Below are positions 45,335-55,857 of a DNA stretch of 64,000 bases, piece by piece; position 1 is the first letter of the stretch; every line of letters starts with the position of its first letter. The translations under genes and the position numbers were made by a program. Source of the stretch: Acanthamoeba sp. SK_2022b (taxonomy: Eukaryota > Discosea > Longamoebia > Acanthamoebidae); contig JANDJZ010000098.1 of assembly GCA_027943245.1 (NCBI GenBank), positions 50,900-114,899 on the forward strand, written 5' to 3'. The notes beneath the pieces were generated by a model. That model saw nothing but the letters and a program-made list of their open reading frames with translations, did no database searches and was not told the DNA's origin.

Positions 45335-48300
45335 TTAGGTGGACTGTAAGAACTCTTTCCGTATCCGCTCGAGGACTCGATCCACTTCGCCGGTCCACTC
45401 GCGTACGCTCGTTCTCAGCTTCATCACTTCGCCGTAGTCCAGTTCGTAGACGTTGCCGAGGAGGGAGGTCACGCCCTGATTGATCTTCTTTGTCAGGGCC
45501 TGCGCCTCGGCGCCCATGACGTCGCGCTCCCTCTTCAGCCGCCGCTCATCCGTGGTGCTCCGGCTCTTCCTCGCCGTGCTTCTCTTCCTCGAGGAGCTGC
45601 CGCCAGACGACTCGCTCCCGCTCGATCGCGTCGATGCGGATGTCGAGCGCATCCTGCTCTTGGTGCGCGGAGACGCCGCCTCGCGCCCCCCGCCGCCACT
45701 GGAAGCCGACGGCGCCGATAACCGGAGGACAGCGTTGCGTGGCGACGTCAGCAACCGATCGCCGCCGCGGGGCGACGACAGCGGCGAGCTATCCCTCGGC
45801 GACCGGCGGCGCGGCGATGCCGAAGGGGACGATGAAGGCGAGGACGAAACTCCCTCGCTGCGCGACGACCTCGTGCTGCCCCTGGGCGATCGGGCCGACA
45901 GCTCGGCCGTCCTGCTGCCCGTTGACGATGAACGTGGCGACGGCGCTCCCCCGCTCCCGGTCGAAGAAGACAGCGAACTGGGCGCCGAGCTGGTCATCGC
46001 CTCCTGCGAGGAAGTGTGCACGAGCCTGGACCTCTCGCGGGATGCCCTGTCGGCCTGGCCGATGGCGGCCACCGCCGAGAGCACGGCCTGCGGCACGGCC
46101 GGGTTGGACCTGGCCCCGCGCGGCGATGTGTAGGCCAGTGCTTCCTGACCGACGCTGACGCCCAGCGACGTGCGTGCGTCGGAGCGGCCGAGCGAGCGCG
46201 TCGAGTGCGCCTTGGCAGAAATGCTGCCAACAATAACCACGACGACGACGAGGCCCAATGGGTAAGCACGCGTGTATGTGCATGCGTGCGTTTCCGTGGC
46301 GCTTACCTTCGTTTCCTCGCGCTGTTGTCTTCCTCCATCTCCTCCCGCACACTCGCTGCGAACTTGGTCCGCCCTGACGCACGCCTCAAGTCAGCCTTCC
46401 TTGGGAGGTGGACGAGCGCCAAACAGGGGGGGGCGTACTGGGCGAGTCCTCGGCGGAGGCCTGGGACTGGGGCAGACCGACGAGCTTCACCGACATCGAG
46501 CTCTTGCTGCTTCCGGACTCCTTGGACTGGGCCTCGCCGCCCGAGCTGGCCTTCTTGCTGCTCTGGCCGCCCGCGCTGGCACTGGCTGCAATCTCCCTGC
46601 TCAGCCGCCGGCTGCTGCCGTAGCTCCTCGGGCTCTCTCGCCGCGAAGACCCAGGGCTCGACTCCTTGCCGGGCACCTCCAGCATCGCGCTGCCGCCCGC
46701 GGGCTTCTTGTTGGCCCCTCCGTTGCTGCCGCTGCTGCTGCCGGGATCCTTGGGCGGGACCTCACCGCTGCCGCTGCCGCCGATCACGCTGCCAGACCGC
46801 TTGCCGCCGCCGGGGCTGCTGCCGCTCTCGCGCCGATGGCCTCCCGAGCTGCTGCCGGGGTCCTTCGGCGGGTCCCCATTGGCAACGACGATGCTGCTCC
46901 CGCTCGACTTCTTGCCGACGCCCCCTACCGAGCTGCCGCCGGGTGCGGGGTCGCCTCTCCTGGCGGAGCTCGAGCTGTTGCTGCCGGGGTCCTTGGGCAG
47001 GGCCTCGCTGCTGCCGCTGCCGCCTGGCCTCCTGATGCCCGAGTTGCTGCTGCCGGGGTCCTTGGGCAGGGCCTCGCTGCTGCCGCTGGCGCCCACCCGC
47101 CTGATGCCCGAGTTGCTGCTGCCGGGGTCCTTGGGCAGGGCTTCGTTGCTGCTGCTGCCCGTGCTTGACTTCTTGCCGCCGCTGGAGCCCGGGTCCCTGG
47201 CCAGCTCCTCCCTCTTCTTGTCCCGCACGCCGTCCTTGTCCCTGCTACGCAGCAGCGCCATCAGCGACCCGCCCTCTTCTTCGCCGGCCTTCTTCGAAGA
47301 AGAAGCTCCGTCCCGGCCCTCCTTGTTGGCCTTGACCACGGTCTTGACCTTCTCGGCCTCCTTCCGGCTCCAGCTCGACGACCTCTTCAGTCGCCCCTTG
47401 TCCTCCTCCACCGCCTCCTTCTCCTTCTCCTTGTCCTTGTCCTTCTCCTCCTTCTTGCCCACGCCGAGGAACTTGAAGGTCTTGGAGCGCCCCCTGCCGT
47501 CGGGGTCGGCCTCGTCCCGCTTCTTCTGCTGCGACGGCTTCTCCTTCTCAAGCATGTACTGCTTGAGGCTGCGGCTCGACGTGCTCCGCGCCTTCTTGCC
47601 GTCGTCCTTGGGCTGCGCCGCCGTCGACGGCGACGACGATGACGACGAGCCTGGCGATGGCGACGAGCCCGACGACGAGGAGGGCGAGGGCGAGGGCGCC
47701 GCGGGGGCCGAAGAGGCGGCCAGCATTCGCAGGCGGTTGGCCACGCCCGTGCCGCTGCCGCTCTCTCGGTCCATTCGGTCCCTCTCCTTGTCCTCGCGCC
47801 CTCGCAGCGTCCCCGTAGACGAGGGCGTTGCCGCCTCCTTCTCCTTCTCCTTTGCCAACGACTTGGTGAGCAGAGCGAACGCGCCGCCGCCGCCAGCGGG
47901 GCTGCTCGTAGGCTCGTCTGCGCCGAGGGCCCACGTGCGTAGGCTGCGGCTCGACGTGCTTCGCATCTTGGTCGCGCTGGCGGCCATCATCTTGCGCCCC
48001 TCGCTCACCCGCGAGCCGCTGCTCGGCGGCGAGGGCGTGGGTGCCGCCGTGGACAGCCCCGCCGCGGCGGAGGGCTCGCCCTCGCCGATGCCGGGCGCAG
48101 TAGACGTCAGGATGGCGCTTCCCGATAACCGCTTGGCCTGCTTCGCGCCGCCGTCGCCATTGACGGTCGCCGCGTCCTTCTTTTGCGAGGGCGAGGGCGA
48201 GGGCGCTGGTTGCACCTGCGCTTGCGACTCGCTGACGTCCGGCTTGGCGGCGGGCTTGGCAAGGGGGGTGGCGTTGGTGCCAGCCCTCGCCTTCTCCTTG

Positions 48301-48377
48301 GAGTCCTTGCTGTCCACGAGGTAGAACTCGCGCATCGATCGGGACGACGTGCTCTTGAGCTTGGGTCTCGACGTCAT
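45335..48377 (-). CDS. Ser-rich low-complexity protein with repeated STSSRS-L/M motifs
   Basis: Three exons: 48377-46439, 46373-46307 and 46223-45335. The joins are phase-correct. About 960 residues. No catalytic domain is recognised. Three copies of a motif K-x-[KR]-STSSRS-[ML]-[RK] occur (LKSTSSRSMREFYL, MRSTSSRSLRTWAL, ARSTSSRSLKQYML), spaced through exon 1, with a weaker one near the C-terminus (MRSTSASTRSS). At least five PKDPGSS/PKDPGSN repeats follow (about 46750-47150). The C-terminus is a more ordered helix (LTKKINQGVTSLLGNVYEL, VDRVLERIRKEFL). The charged Ser-rich composition suggests a heavily phosphorylated scaffold. GC-rich Ser codons can also be a mutational outcome, so the function is open. 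Confidence 0.7.
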
Positions 48378-48829
48378 CTCCCCCACTCGACTTTAATCTC
48401 TACACGGAAGCGTCGTTGCAAATTGGTGGGGCTGCTACTCAGCAGGATTGGGCTTGATTAACGTTTGTTTTCTATTCTGGTGGAGGGAGGGGAGGCCCAC
48501 CTTTAGGTAATCGTCTGGTGCCTCTTGCTTCTCTTTGATGTCCCACCGATGTGATGCGCTACGGGGAGTTTCTTGAACAATTTCGTTGCAACTCAACCAG
48601 CTCTGATTTTACCTTATCTCGAAAATACACGACAAATTAACTCACATATAAAACATAAACATAACAGTGCTTTATCAACAATATATTTGGTATTATTGAT
48701 ACTCGTGTAATGGCATTGATTGACACAGCGCGGGTAGAGGTCACCTGTCCTGTGTACATCTCTGATAAATAAGGGAGAGGAGTGTAGAGGGTGCAAAAAG
48801 GAAGAATAGACGAGTGTAGCAGAATCGGT
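48378..48829. promoter_or_regulatory. Intergenic region upstream of the Ser-rich gene
   Basis: An AT-richer stretch between the MPC1 stop and the Ser-rich protein start (both minus). No gene is seen. Confidence 0.45.
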
Positions 48830-49505
48830 TCACTCGGCCTGCTTGACCTCCTCCTTCTTGTCTCCCCACTTACTACTCGCACCACACCGCCGCCACGCAT
48901 GCGTGATCAGAGTCCAGAACGAACGGACATGGCGTAGCAAGATGGGAGCGGGCAGCGTACGTGTTGGCCCAGCGGCCCAGCTGGATGAGCTGTACGACCT
49001 CGTTGGAGGCGTGGCAAACCAGCAGCGGGTAGTTGGCGGGCGTGATGGCCAGCGACCACCTCATGAACAAAAAGCTGTAGACCACCAACGCTGCACCGGA
49101 AGTAAAGAGTCAAATACAACACCACACAACGTAGCTCGTGGCCAAGCAGCGCTGCCAGCGCCATTCCTGAGAGACAGAGAGAGAGCAGTACCAGAGGTCA
49201 TGCGCGGATCAATCTTCTTGGGGTCTTGCTGGTTGTAGATGTTCGTAATGGCCTGTTGTGCGATACCCACGACGTTAGACCTTAAATGAGGCAATGTTTT
49301 AGGTGACGACGGTGATGTACCGCGAGAGGAATGCCCCAGTTGGCGACTGCAGATCAACAGATGGAAAGAACAAATTAATGAAAATGAATTGGGATTAACG
49401 AAACATGAAATGAAGGAAGGCGGGAGTAGTTGTACGAGCGCCCACTGTGCCCACAAACTGGGTCCACTTTCTGCGGGCAGGGGACATCACAGGTGCCGAG
49501 GCCAT
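48830..49505 (-). CDS. MPC1: Mitochondrial pyruvate carrier subunit 1
   Basis: Five exons from ATG 49503-49505 to stop 48830-48832. The joined protein begins [19 protein letters not shown], then [64 protein letters not shown] and a Lys/Glu tail [13 protein letters not shown]. These match the conserved MPC1 order (W-G-x-P-A-A, R-M-T, F-M-R, N-E-x-x-Q-L-x-Q-x-x-R), with three short membrane helices. MPC1 pairs with MPC2 in the inner mitochondrial membrane to import pyruvate. MPC2 is 2.3 kb away on the same strand. Confidence 0.93.
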
Positions 49506-49654
49506 CTTCGCGGATTTGTGTGAAATCTGTGTCACGCTCTTTTATTTTCTTTTTCTTGTGTGGTGAGAAGACGAATTCTTTCCCTATGTACAGCGTCTGC
49601 TCGAGGATGGCCCTGTCTGCCGTGCTTGTGCGTTGTGAGACACCGGGCGCCCCG

Positions 49655-50581
49655 CTAGAAGAGGAGACAACCCTTCTTCTTGCCTGATGGCTTCTTCTTG
49701 CTTGTCACGGCGGTACCCATCTTCTTCCTGACCTGCCGCACCAACTCGGCGAAGAGCTCGTCCACATTCGTGCGCAGCTGCAGCAACGAGTCAGCGCACG
49801 TTGGGGAGGCACGGTGCGTGTGATAGGATCGGAAACCTTAGCGCTGGATTCGAAGAAGGGACAGCCGAAGACAGCGGCCTGATCCTTGCCAATGGCCGCG
49901 CTCACCTCACGCTGATCATCCGGGAGATCGCTCTTGTTGCCCACCAGCACCATCGGCACAGCATCCGAATCCTGCACGAAACGAGAGGGAGAGGAAGAGG
50001 ACATGCGTGAGAGGCTCGGCCATCACGGTTGATGTCGCGCATGCTGGTTGTTTGCGTATACCTGGATCCTACGGATCTTGGCGTGCAGCTCAGAGAGGTG
50101 TTCGAGCGACTTTCGGTCTGCAATGCTGTAAACCAACACGAAGCCCTGTCCTGTTCGGAACCACTGATCTTGCATGGACTGAGATAGGCGCGGGCGGGGG
50201 GGGGGTCAGGTCATGCCAGTCGAACATGATCAGGTCTAACAGCTTGTAGATTAGGGTTGGGGTGAGATGTGGGCGGTACCCGGAACTCCTCCTGGCCGGC
50301 TGTGTCGAGGATGTCAAGCACTGACACAACATCGTCGACCAGTACCTGCTTCCTGTGACTGTCCTCGATCGTTGGGTCTGAGAGTGTGTCGCGGGCGAAG
50401 TGTCAAATCTCTGAAGAAACTGCCCATCTTGGAGGGGGGATCTCTGGAGGGTTGAAAGGGGGAGTCCTTCCATACCATATTCACTGACGAAATGATGGCT
50501 GACATAGGCGAGAGTGAGGGCGCTCTTGCCCACTCCTCCCGTACCCGTGATCACGATGGTCATCAACGACGTGTCCGTCAT
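49655..50581 (-). CDS. Ras-family small GTPase
   Basis: Five exons from ATG 50579-50581 to stop 49655-49657. It starts [20 protein letters not shown] (P-loop), then [11 protein letters not shown] (effector loop), [12 protein letters not shown] (switch II with the catalytic Gln), [25 protein letters not shown] (NKxD), ESSAK (G5), and a polybasic tail [10 protein letters not shown] followed by the CAAX box CLLF. Ras proteins act as membrane switches for growth, chemotaxis or macropinocytosis signalling. The effector loop has His where Ras and Rap have Tyr40. The leucine/phenylalanine-ended CAAX box predicts geranylgeranylation. It lies between MPC1 and MPC2 on the same strand. Confidence 0.92.
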
Positions 50582-51778
50582 AGCTTATCTTCAAAACAAA
50601 AAAAAAGGGAAAGAATGACCGCCTCAGCCTTTGGTACTCGCTCCTCGTTCAAGGTTGGATTGGCGAGGGTTGTCCAGAGATGATCCTCTTGTTCCTTTGT
50701 TCTTCTGTCTTCAGGATTGTTCGCCCTCAACGGCCGTTGAGTTGGTGGGCTCTCAGTGGTCGCTATTTTTGGCTCTTCCCTTGGCGGCGTGCCAATAGCC
50801 TATTTGGTCTCCTCGCTTTCGCCCTTCTTCGTGCGCTGAAGCAAGTCTGACCACTCTCACTAGCCTCGGCCGGGATGTCCCGAGTTCGAGGCTACTCGGT
50901 GCGCCTACGCGTGGAAGGCCACGGCCTCGTGGTTCGCTATGGGTCGTGTTTTGTGTGGGCCGCCAGGTAGACGGCCTTTTATAGTTTGATCTATGGCCTA
51001 TGTCTCCCGTCCCATTCGTCTCCTGATGGTACGCTATAGCACCATAAGGTAACAACGGTGTGGCCGGAGATGGAGAGCTCGATCCCGCTCGTTGACCAGC
51101 ATGTCGAGGTAGTATTCTATCGCCAGGCTTTGCCGCCCATGTCGGTCGCTACTCCCGCCACAAATAACCAAAACCGCTGCTCTCATCCAACACGCATGAT
51201 AGCCCCACCCAATTCCTGGCTGCTCCACCAATAAATTAGGTGCCCACCAGGACATACAACCATGAATCACCAAAACAAGAAAGGAGACCACAATGCTTAA
51301 GGCCCGGTGGTTTGTAAACCTAGTTGAAACCAAGATAGGCATTCACAGCAACCAGAGTGTACCAAGCACCTTCCAACAGACCAGCAAGGCAGCAGGTAAA
51401 TGCAAAGAATTATCACAGCCATCCACACAGGTGCACCACCTTTACAGCAGCCAAGCCTGCACACTAGCTGACCACAAAACCTCCTATACAACCTGGGCAA
51501 AGTTCACGGACAAGGCAAATGCCACCTGGTCACGCGGTTCTAACAAGCACCCAGACGCGAGGGCTTACTCCCCATCCACCATAGACCTCAAAGTACAACA
51601 AACACATGGGCGACTGCCTATCCGCGGCCTCGAAGACGCAGGAGGAGGCTTCGAGCCCCAGCGCTCCCATCACACACAGACCGCAGCAAAGGGGAGAACA
51701 GCTTCCCCGAAACCAAAAACTAACAACAAAAATGCGTACAGAGGAGGAGATGGAAGAAGCGGCCTCGGAGGTGGCCTC
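50582..51778. other. Gene-poor region, possibly repeat-derived
   Basis: About 1.2 kb of atypical composition. Two overlapping open frames exist, on plus at 51293-51859 and on minus at 51034-51342, but neither shows a known domain. The plus frame overlaps the 3' end of MPC2. A pol III B-box-like gagttcgaggct occurs at about 50888, but no tRNA cloverleaf could be drawn around it. Confidence 0.4.
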
Positions 51779-52545
51779 CTAGTGCTGCAGTTGCTGCACC
51801 TCCTTGTCGTACCTGGACCACGTGTGCGCCGTGGAAGAGACAGAAGCGCCAGTGCTTAGTGTCGAGAAGGAGGGGTAGGGTGGAGCAGCAACGTCTGTAG
51901 CGTACTTGAGCTTGCGGAAGACGTTGTAGCCGTTGACGGACAGAAGAGCGACGTTGACGGCGATCAACAGATCGGCCCTGCAACAACGACAGCAGTGACA
52001 GTGGGAGAAATTAGAAGCCCTTGAAGACAACGACAGCCGATCACGAGCGCACACGGAAACGAACGCAAAGAAAAGGTGCGGTATGCATACCGAGGGACGA
52101 CGAGGAAGCCGTAGTAGGTCCACACCAGACCGGTGAGGGAGAGCGCGAGCGACTGGTTGAGGTCCAGGTCCTTCACGGCCGGCTTGCCTTCAAGAATGCC
52201 ATATAGCGGCACTATTGCCAGCCCTGCACCAACGAACAGAAATAGAAATAATTAATAGTTAAAATTTGATTGCCACTGCATTGGTAGAGACGGCACGTAC
52301 CCCACTTGAAGGCGGGAGCAGCCCAAAGTGCTGAGTGGGGATGAGTAAAGAAGAGTGAATACACAGTGACCCATGTTGCGCATCGTCGGTAGATTCGATT
52401 TGGTACCATTGTTCACCTTGCCAAAGACAGGGTATTGTTGGGCGAGCTTGTCCCAGAAGGGGCCCTTGAGGAGCACGCCTCCCTGCACTCCGTGGTACTT
52501 GGAAAAGAACCGCTGCTCCAATTTCGCCCACGCGCTGCCGCTCAT
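51779..52545 (-). CDS. MPC2: Mitochondrial pyruvate carrier subunit 2
   Basis: Exons from ATG 52543-52545 to stop 51779-51781. The N-terminus MSGSAWAKLEQRF is followed by a small exon reading LWAAPAFKWG, then LAIVPLYGILEGKPAVKDL, LNQSLALSLTGLVWTYYGF, LVVPR and ADLLIAVNVALLSVNGYNVF with FRKLKY, and a Ser/Thr-rich tail. The F-x-W-A-P-x-x-K-W-G and T-G-x-x-W pattern is the MPC2 signature, where MPC1 has W-G-x-P. Together with MPC1 it forms the pyruvate-importing heterodimer. Confidence 0.9.
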
Positions 52546-53129
52546 CTTGTTGCTGGTTGAGTTTTCTCTTTGTTTTTTTTTATTCTGCAACCAAAAGCAA
52601 AAATAAAAAAAGAAACAAAAAAACATGGCGGCCGCACTGCGCTCATTGATGTTTCAGTTTTCCAAGTGGCGCAATGTCATATAGGATAGAAACCACTGAA
52701 TGGATCATACATCACCTGTAACTGTGAACTTCATCAACAATCTGACACAGCTGCACAGGAAGATAACAATATCAATGGTAAAAATGCATTTGCCTTGGGG
52801 TTCAGTCTTAGTGATTGCACAGTCAGCCCCATCCTTGCCCCTGACCTGGAGATAACCTCTAATCTTCTATTTTTTTTAAAAAAAGAATGAGGGCAATCAG
52901 GTACATAACTTTTGTGTGAGACTTGCAAACAAGAAGATTGCCAAGGCAATGGAGGAGGGTGTGTTCAATGAGGATTGGCAATCACAACTGCACTTCTACA
53001 CAAACCTAGGAATGTTGATTCCTTATTATGACAATGATACACACTGAGACTCTTCCCCTCCAATAACTTTCTGGCCCTCTCACAAGGGCAAGAGTGGACA
53101 AGCAGATAAAACAAAAGGTGGGTGTGGCC
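52546..53129. other. AT-rich intergenic region
   Basis: About 580 bases between MPC2 and the MFS gene. It is more AT-rich than the surroundings and has no domain-bearing frame. Confidence 0.5.
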
Positions 53130-55602
53130 TCACTGCACTTCTGTACGATTGAGCAACTCAAGACTATCCTCATCTGAATCAACAGTACCAAGCCCTGATT
53201 TGGAGGGAAAGAAAGTCAACTTAAGTGTATGTAGGTCAAAATGGCACGTACCAGTGGCGGCCAAGAGCTTGCGCCGTTTGATGGGATTGCCCACTGTGAT
53301 GGGACGCACTAAGACCGCGCTGACAGTGAGCAGGATGCTACAGCTGGCAAAGAGTCCCACGTAGCCCAGGTTGGGCAAATCCAAGGCATGCCCAATCCTC
53401 TGCACCCACGCATACGTCAGCTACGGCACAAGCAACGACACAAGCAGATAGTGTACCTGGCCATTGTCGAGCATCAGGCCACCAATAGGGCCAGACATGG
53501 CAGCGGGAAGGGACGAGGCGAGGCTCCACACGGCCAAATCCGTCCCTCGAGACTGCTCCGACGGCAGGCACTCAGTGGCCAGCGCGAAGTCCACTGCCGA
53601 ATCACCATTAGCATTATTCCCCAGATCACTCTGTGTCACACCACACAATAAGGAGGGACATACCAGCGAGAAACGCGCCAAGGCCAATGCCCATGGTCAC
53701 GGAGCAGACGATGATGAAGATGAAGCTCTGCGGCCACAGACAGAACGCTACGAATCCCGCGCCTGCTTGCCGCTCCAACCCCACGCATTATGATGAGCCA
53801 TGTGCCTACGCGGAGCCGGCGAGCATTGGTATCCGATACATGCAAGCGACTGAAGGACCGACGAGATGTAGACCATCCGCTTTCGCCCCAGTCGATCGCC
53901 CAGCGCGCCACCCACATATCCAGAGAATACTGGGTCATTGTGTATGAGAGAGAGAGAGAGAGCGGGCGCGCAAGTAAGAGTGAGATGTTTTTGGGGCAGA
54001 GGGAGGAGAGGTGGCGAGTGCCTGCACTCAGCATGACGGAGCCAAGGAAGAGGCCGACGGCGTCATTAGGCTGGGTGAATTCGAGACCAAAGAGCCGGTA
54101 GGGTCGGGGCGCCACTTCGCCGACAAAGTAGAAGGCGAAGCTGGTGACGAAACCCCAGCCTAGCTGCGTCACGAAGCGCGTCATGAAGATCCACCTATGG
54201 GCCAACCAATCGAAACGGTCAAGTCTTAACCTCAAGCTCGCACGCCGCGCGCCAGTAGGTGGGCGTACCTGAAATTGGAGCTGATCAGGAAGGGCCTGAC
54301 CATGCGGGCCAGGAAGCGAAGGGCGGGCCATCGCACACTACACGGGGTGATCATTCAGGAGGCGTTAGACGAGTAGCACGGGCAAGTGCAACGGTCAGCG
54401 AAGGGTACCATGCCGAGGAGCCAGCCCCATCATCGCCGTCGTCGTGGGCCGGAGACGGGCTGTGGGCTACCCTCGAGGGCTTCTCTCTGTTAAAAACGGT
54501 GGTCACAAGAGTGCCTGCCACCATAACCGCCACCGAGGACGTGAGCAACTTAGAATCGAAAAATCAATGCACGAGCGTCGTGCTCTACCTAGAATAAGGG
54601 AGGATGAGATGATGATGGTGATCAGGAGCGGGCCCGTCTTATCCATCGCCACTGAAGCGCCAGCCGCTCCGAACAGGTTACCCACCATCTGGCCCATGGC
54701 CCACCTGATGCCACCGCCACCCGTTCACGCCCTGTAAGATCGACCGCGCGCTACGCGCTGGGTGGGGATTGGCGTACCATCCGGAGACGGTGCCCATCTG
54801 ATGCGTGGGGAAGAGGTCGGGCAGGAGCGGCTGGAACGCGGTCTCGGCCACGCTGGCGAACGTGCGCATGACCAGCAGCATGCCAGCGTAGACCACGTAG
54901 ACGCCGGTGCCGGTCAGTCCCGCGCTTCCATACCAGGCCATCACCACGGCAGAGACGGCCATCACCACTGACCCCACCACCACGAACGGCGTTCGTTTGC
55001 CCTACACACGCATGAGCGTGAGGGACAGTTGTGAAAGCTAGGGGGGAGGGTGGCCTACCATGCGAGTTGAGATATGATCGGAGACTTGGCCCGAGACCAG
55101 GCCGGTCAGCGTGGCCACGACTGTCGCCAGGGCGATGCTCACGCCCAGCGCAGTGCCCTTGTGAGGGTAACTGGTCAGTTTTTGCAGTGATAGAAGAAGC
55201 GGTGGTGCTGCTTACCTTGTTTTCCTTGCCCACCATGTCCAGAGTCTGTAGCGGCGCCAGGACTGCAAGGATGAAGGCCATCATGCCCGAGAAGGCAAAC
55301 TTGAGACATACGTGTTGCATGCAAGTCAGCAGCGCTCAGTCACCAAGTCGGTGAATACACATAGATACCTGCCAAAGTGCGGTGGCGGCCATGCGCCATT
55401 GCGACACGGACTTGGCTTCGAGATGCGCCTCGTGTGTGTGCTCTGCGTGTTGGTCCGCTTCGTCGTCGGATGTCGAAAAGTGGGTGCCGTCCAGCGAGGT
55501 GAGCAGGCTCGAGTAGACAACGTGGTCGTCCCCATCACTGTCCAGAGCGAAGCCGTCCTCACCATCCCCACCAAGAACAAATTGCTTTTTCTTTGAGTAC
55601 AT
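53130..55602 (-). CDS. Major facilitator superfamily transporter
   Basis: Start ATG 55600-55602 (MYSKKKQFVLGGDGEDGF); an acidic N-terminus. About ten exons. Membrane helices include FAFSGMMAFILAVLAPLQTL, VVVGSVVMAVSAVVMAWYG, VYVVYAGMLLVMRTFASVA, WIFMTRFVTQLGWGFVTSF and YVGLFASCSILLTVSAVLV, together about twelve. MFS motif A appears as GDRLGRKRM in the second half and as the divergent SDHISTRMGKRTPF in the first. An acidic Ser-rich loop (SPAHDDGDDGAGSSA) lies between the two halves. The C-terminal tail is acidic and ends NRTEVQ at stop 53130-53132. The substrate is not predictable. The large acidic N- and C-tails could be regulatory. Confidence 0.8.
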
Positions 55603-55857
55603 CCTCCTGCTATCCAGGGCAAGAGCTGGAGGATCGGGTGGCCTTGGAGGGCACCCTCAACGACCCTTCCTCAGAGCTTTCCTTGCGGCCCACGAAAAAA
55701 AATTGCACAATTAATAAACCGTTGGAGAAATGTGGGACAGATATGTTCTGTTAATAACGTGAATAGTATGGTATGTACATAGTAGTTCGTTCTCAACGTC
55801 GTACTCGCCATCTCATCAAAAAATTCGTGTGCAATCAGCACCTCCGTTCACTCGACC

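Noticed and set aside
46016..48324. Very long plus-strand frames opposite the Ser-rich gene
   Set aside because: They are mirror frames of Ser/Gly-rich minus-strand codons. The minus strand has phase-correct introns and a proper start.
51605..51690. Possible tRNA on the plus strand (B-box-like gcttcgagcccc)
   Set aside because: The T arm has a mismatch, the acceptor stem pairs only about four bases, and total length is too short for a cloverleaf.
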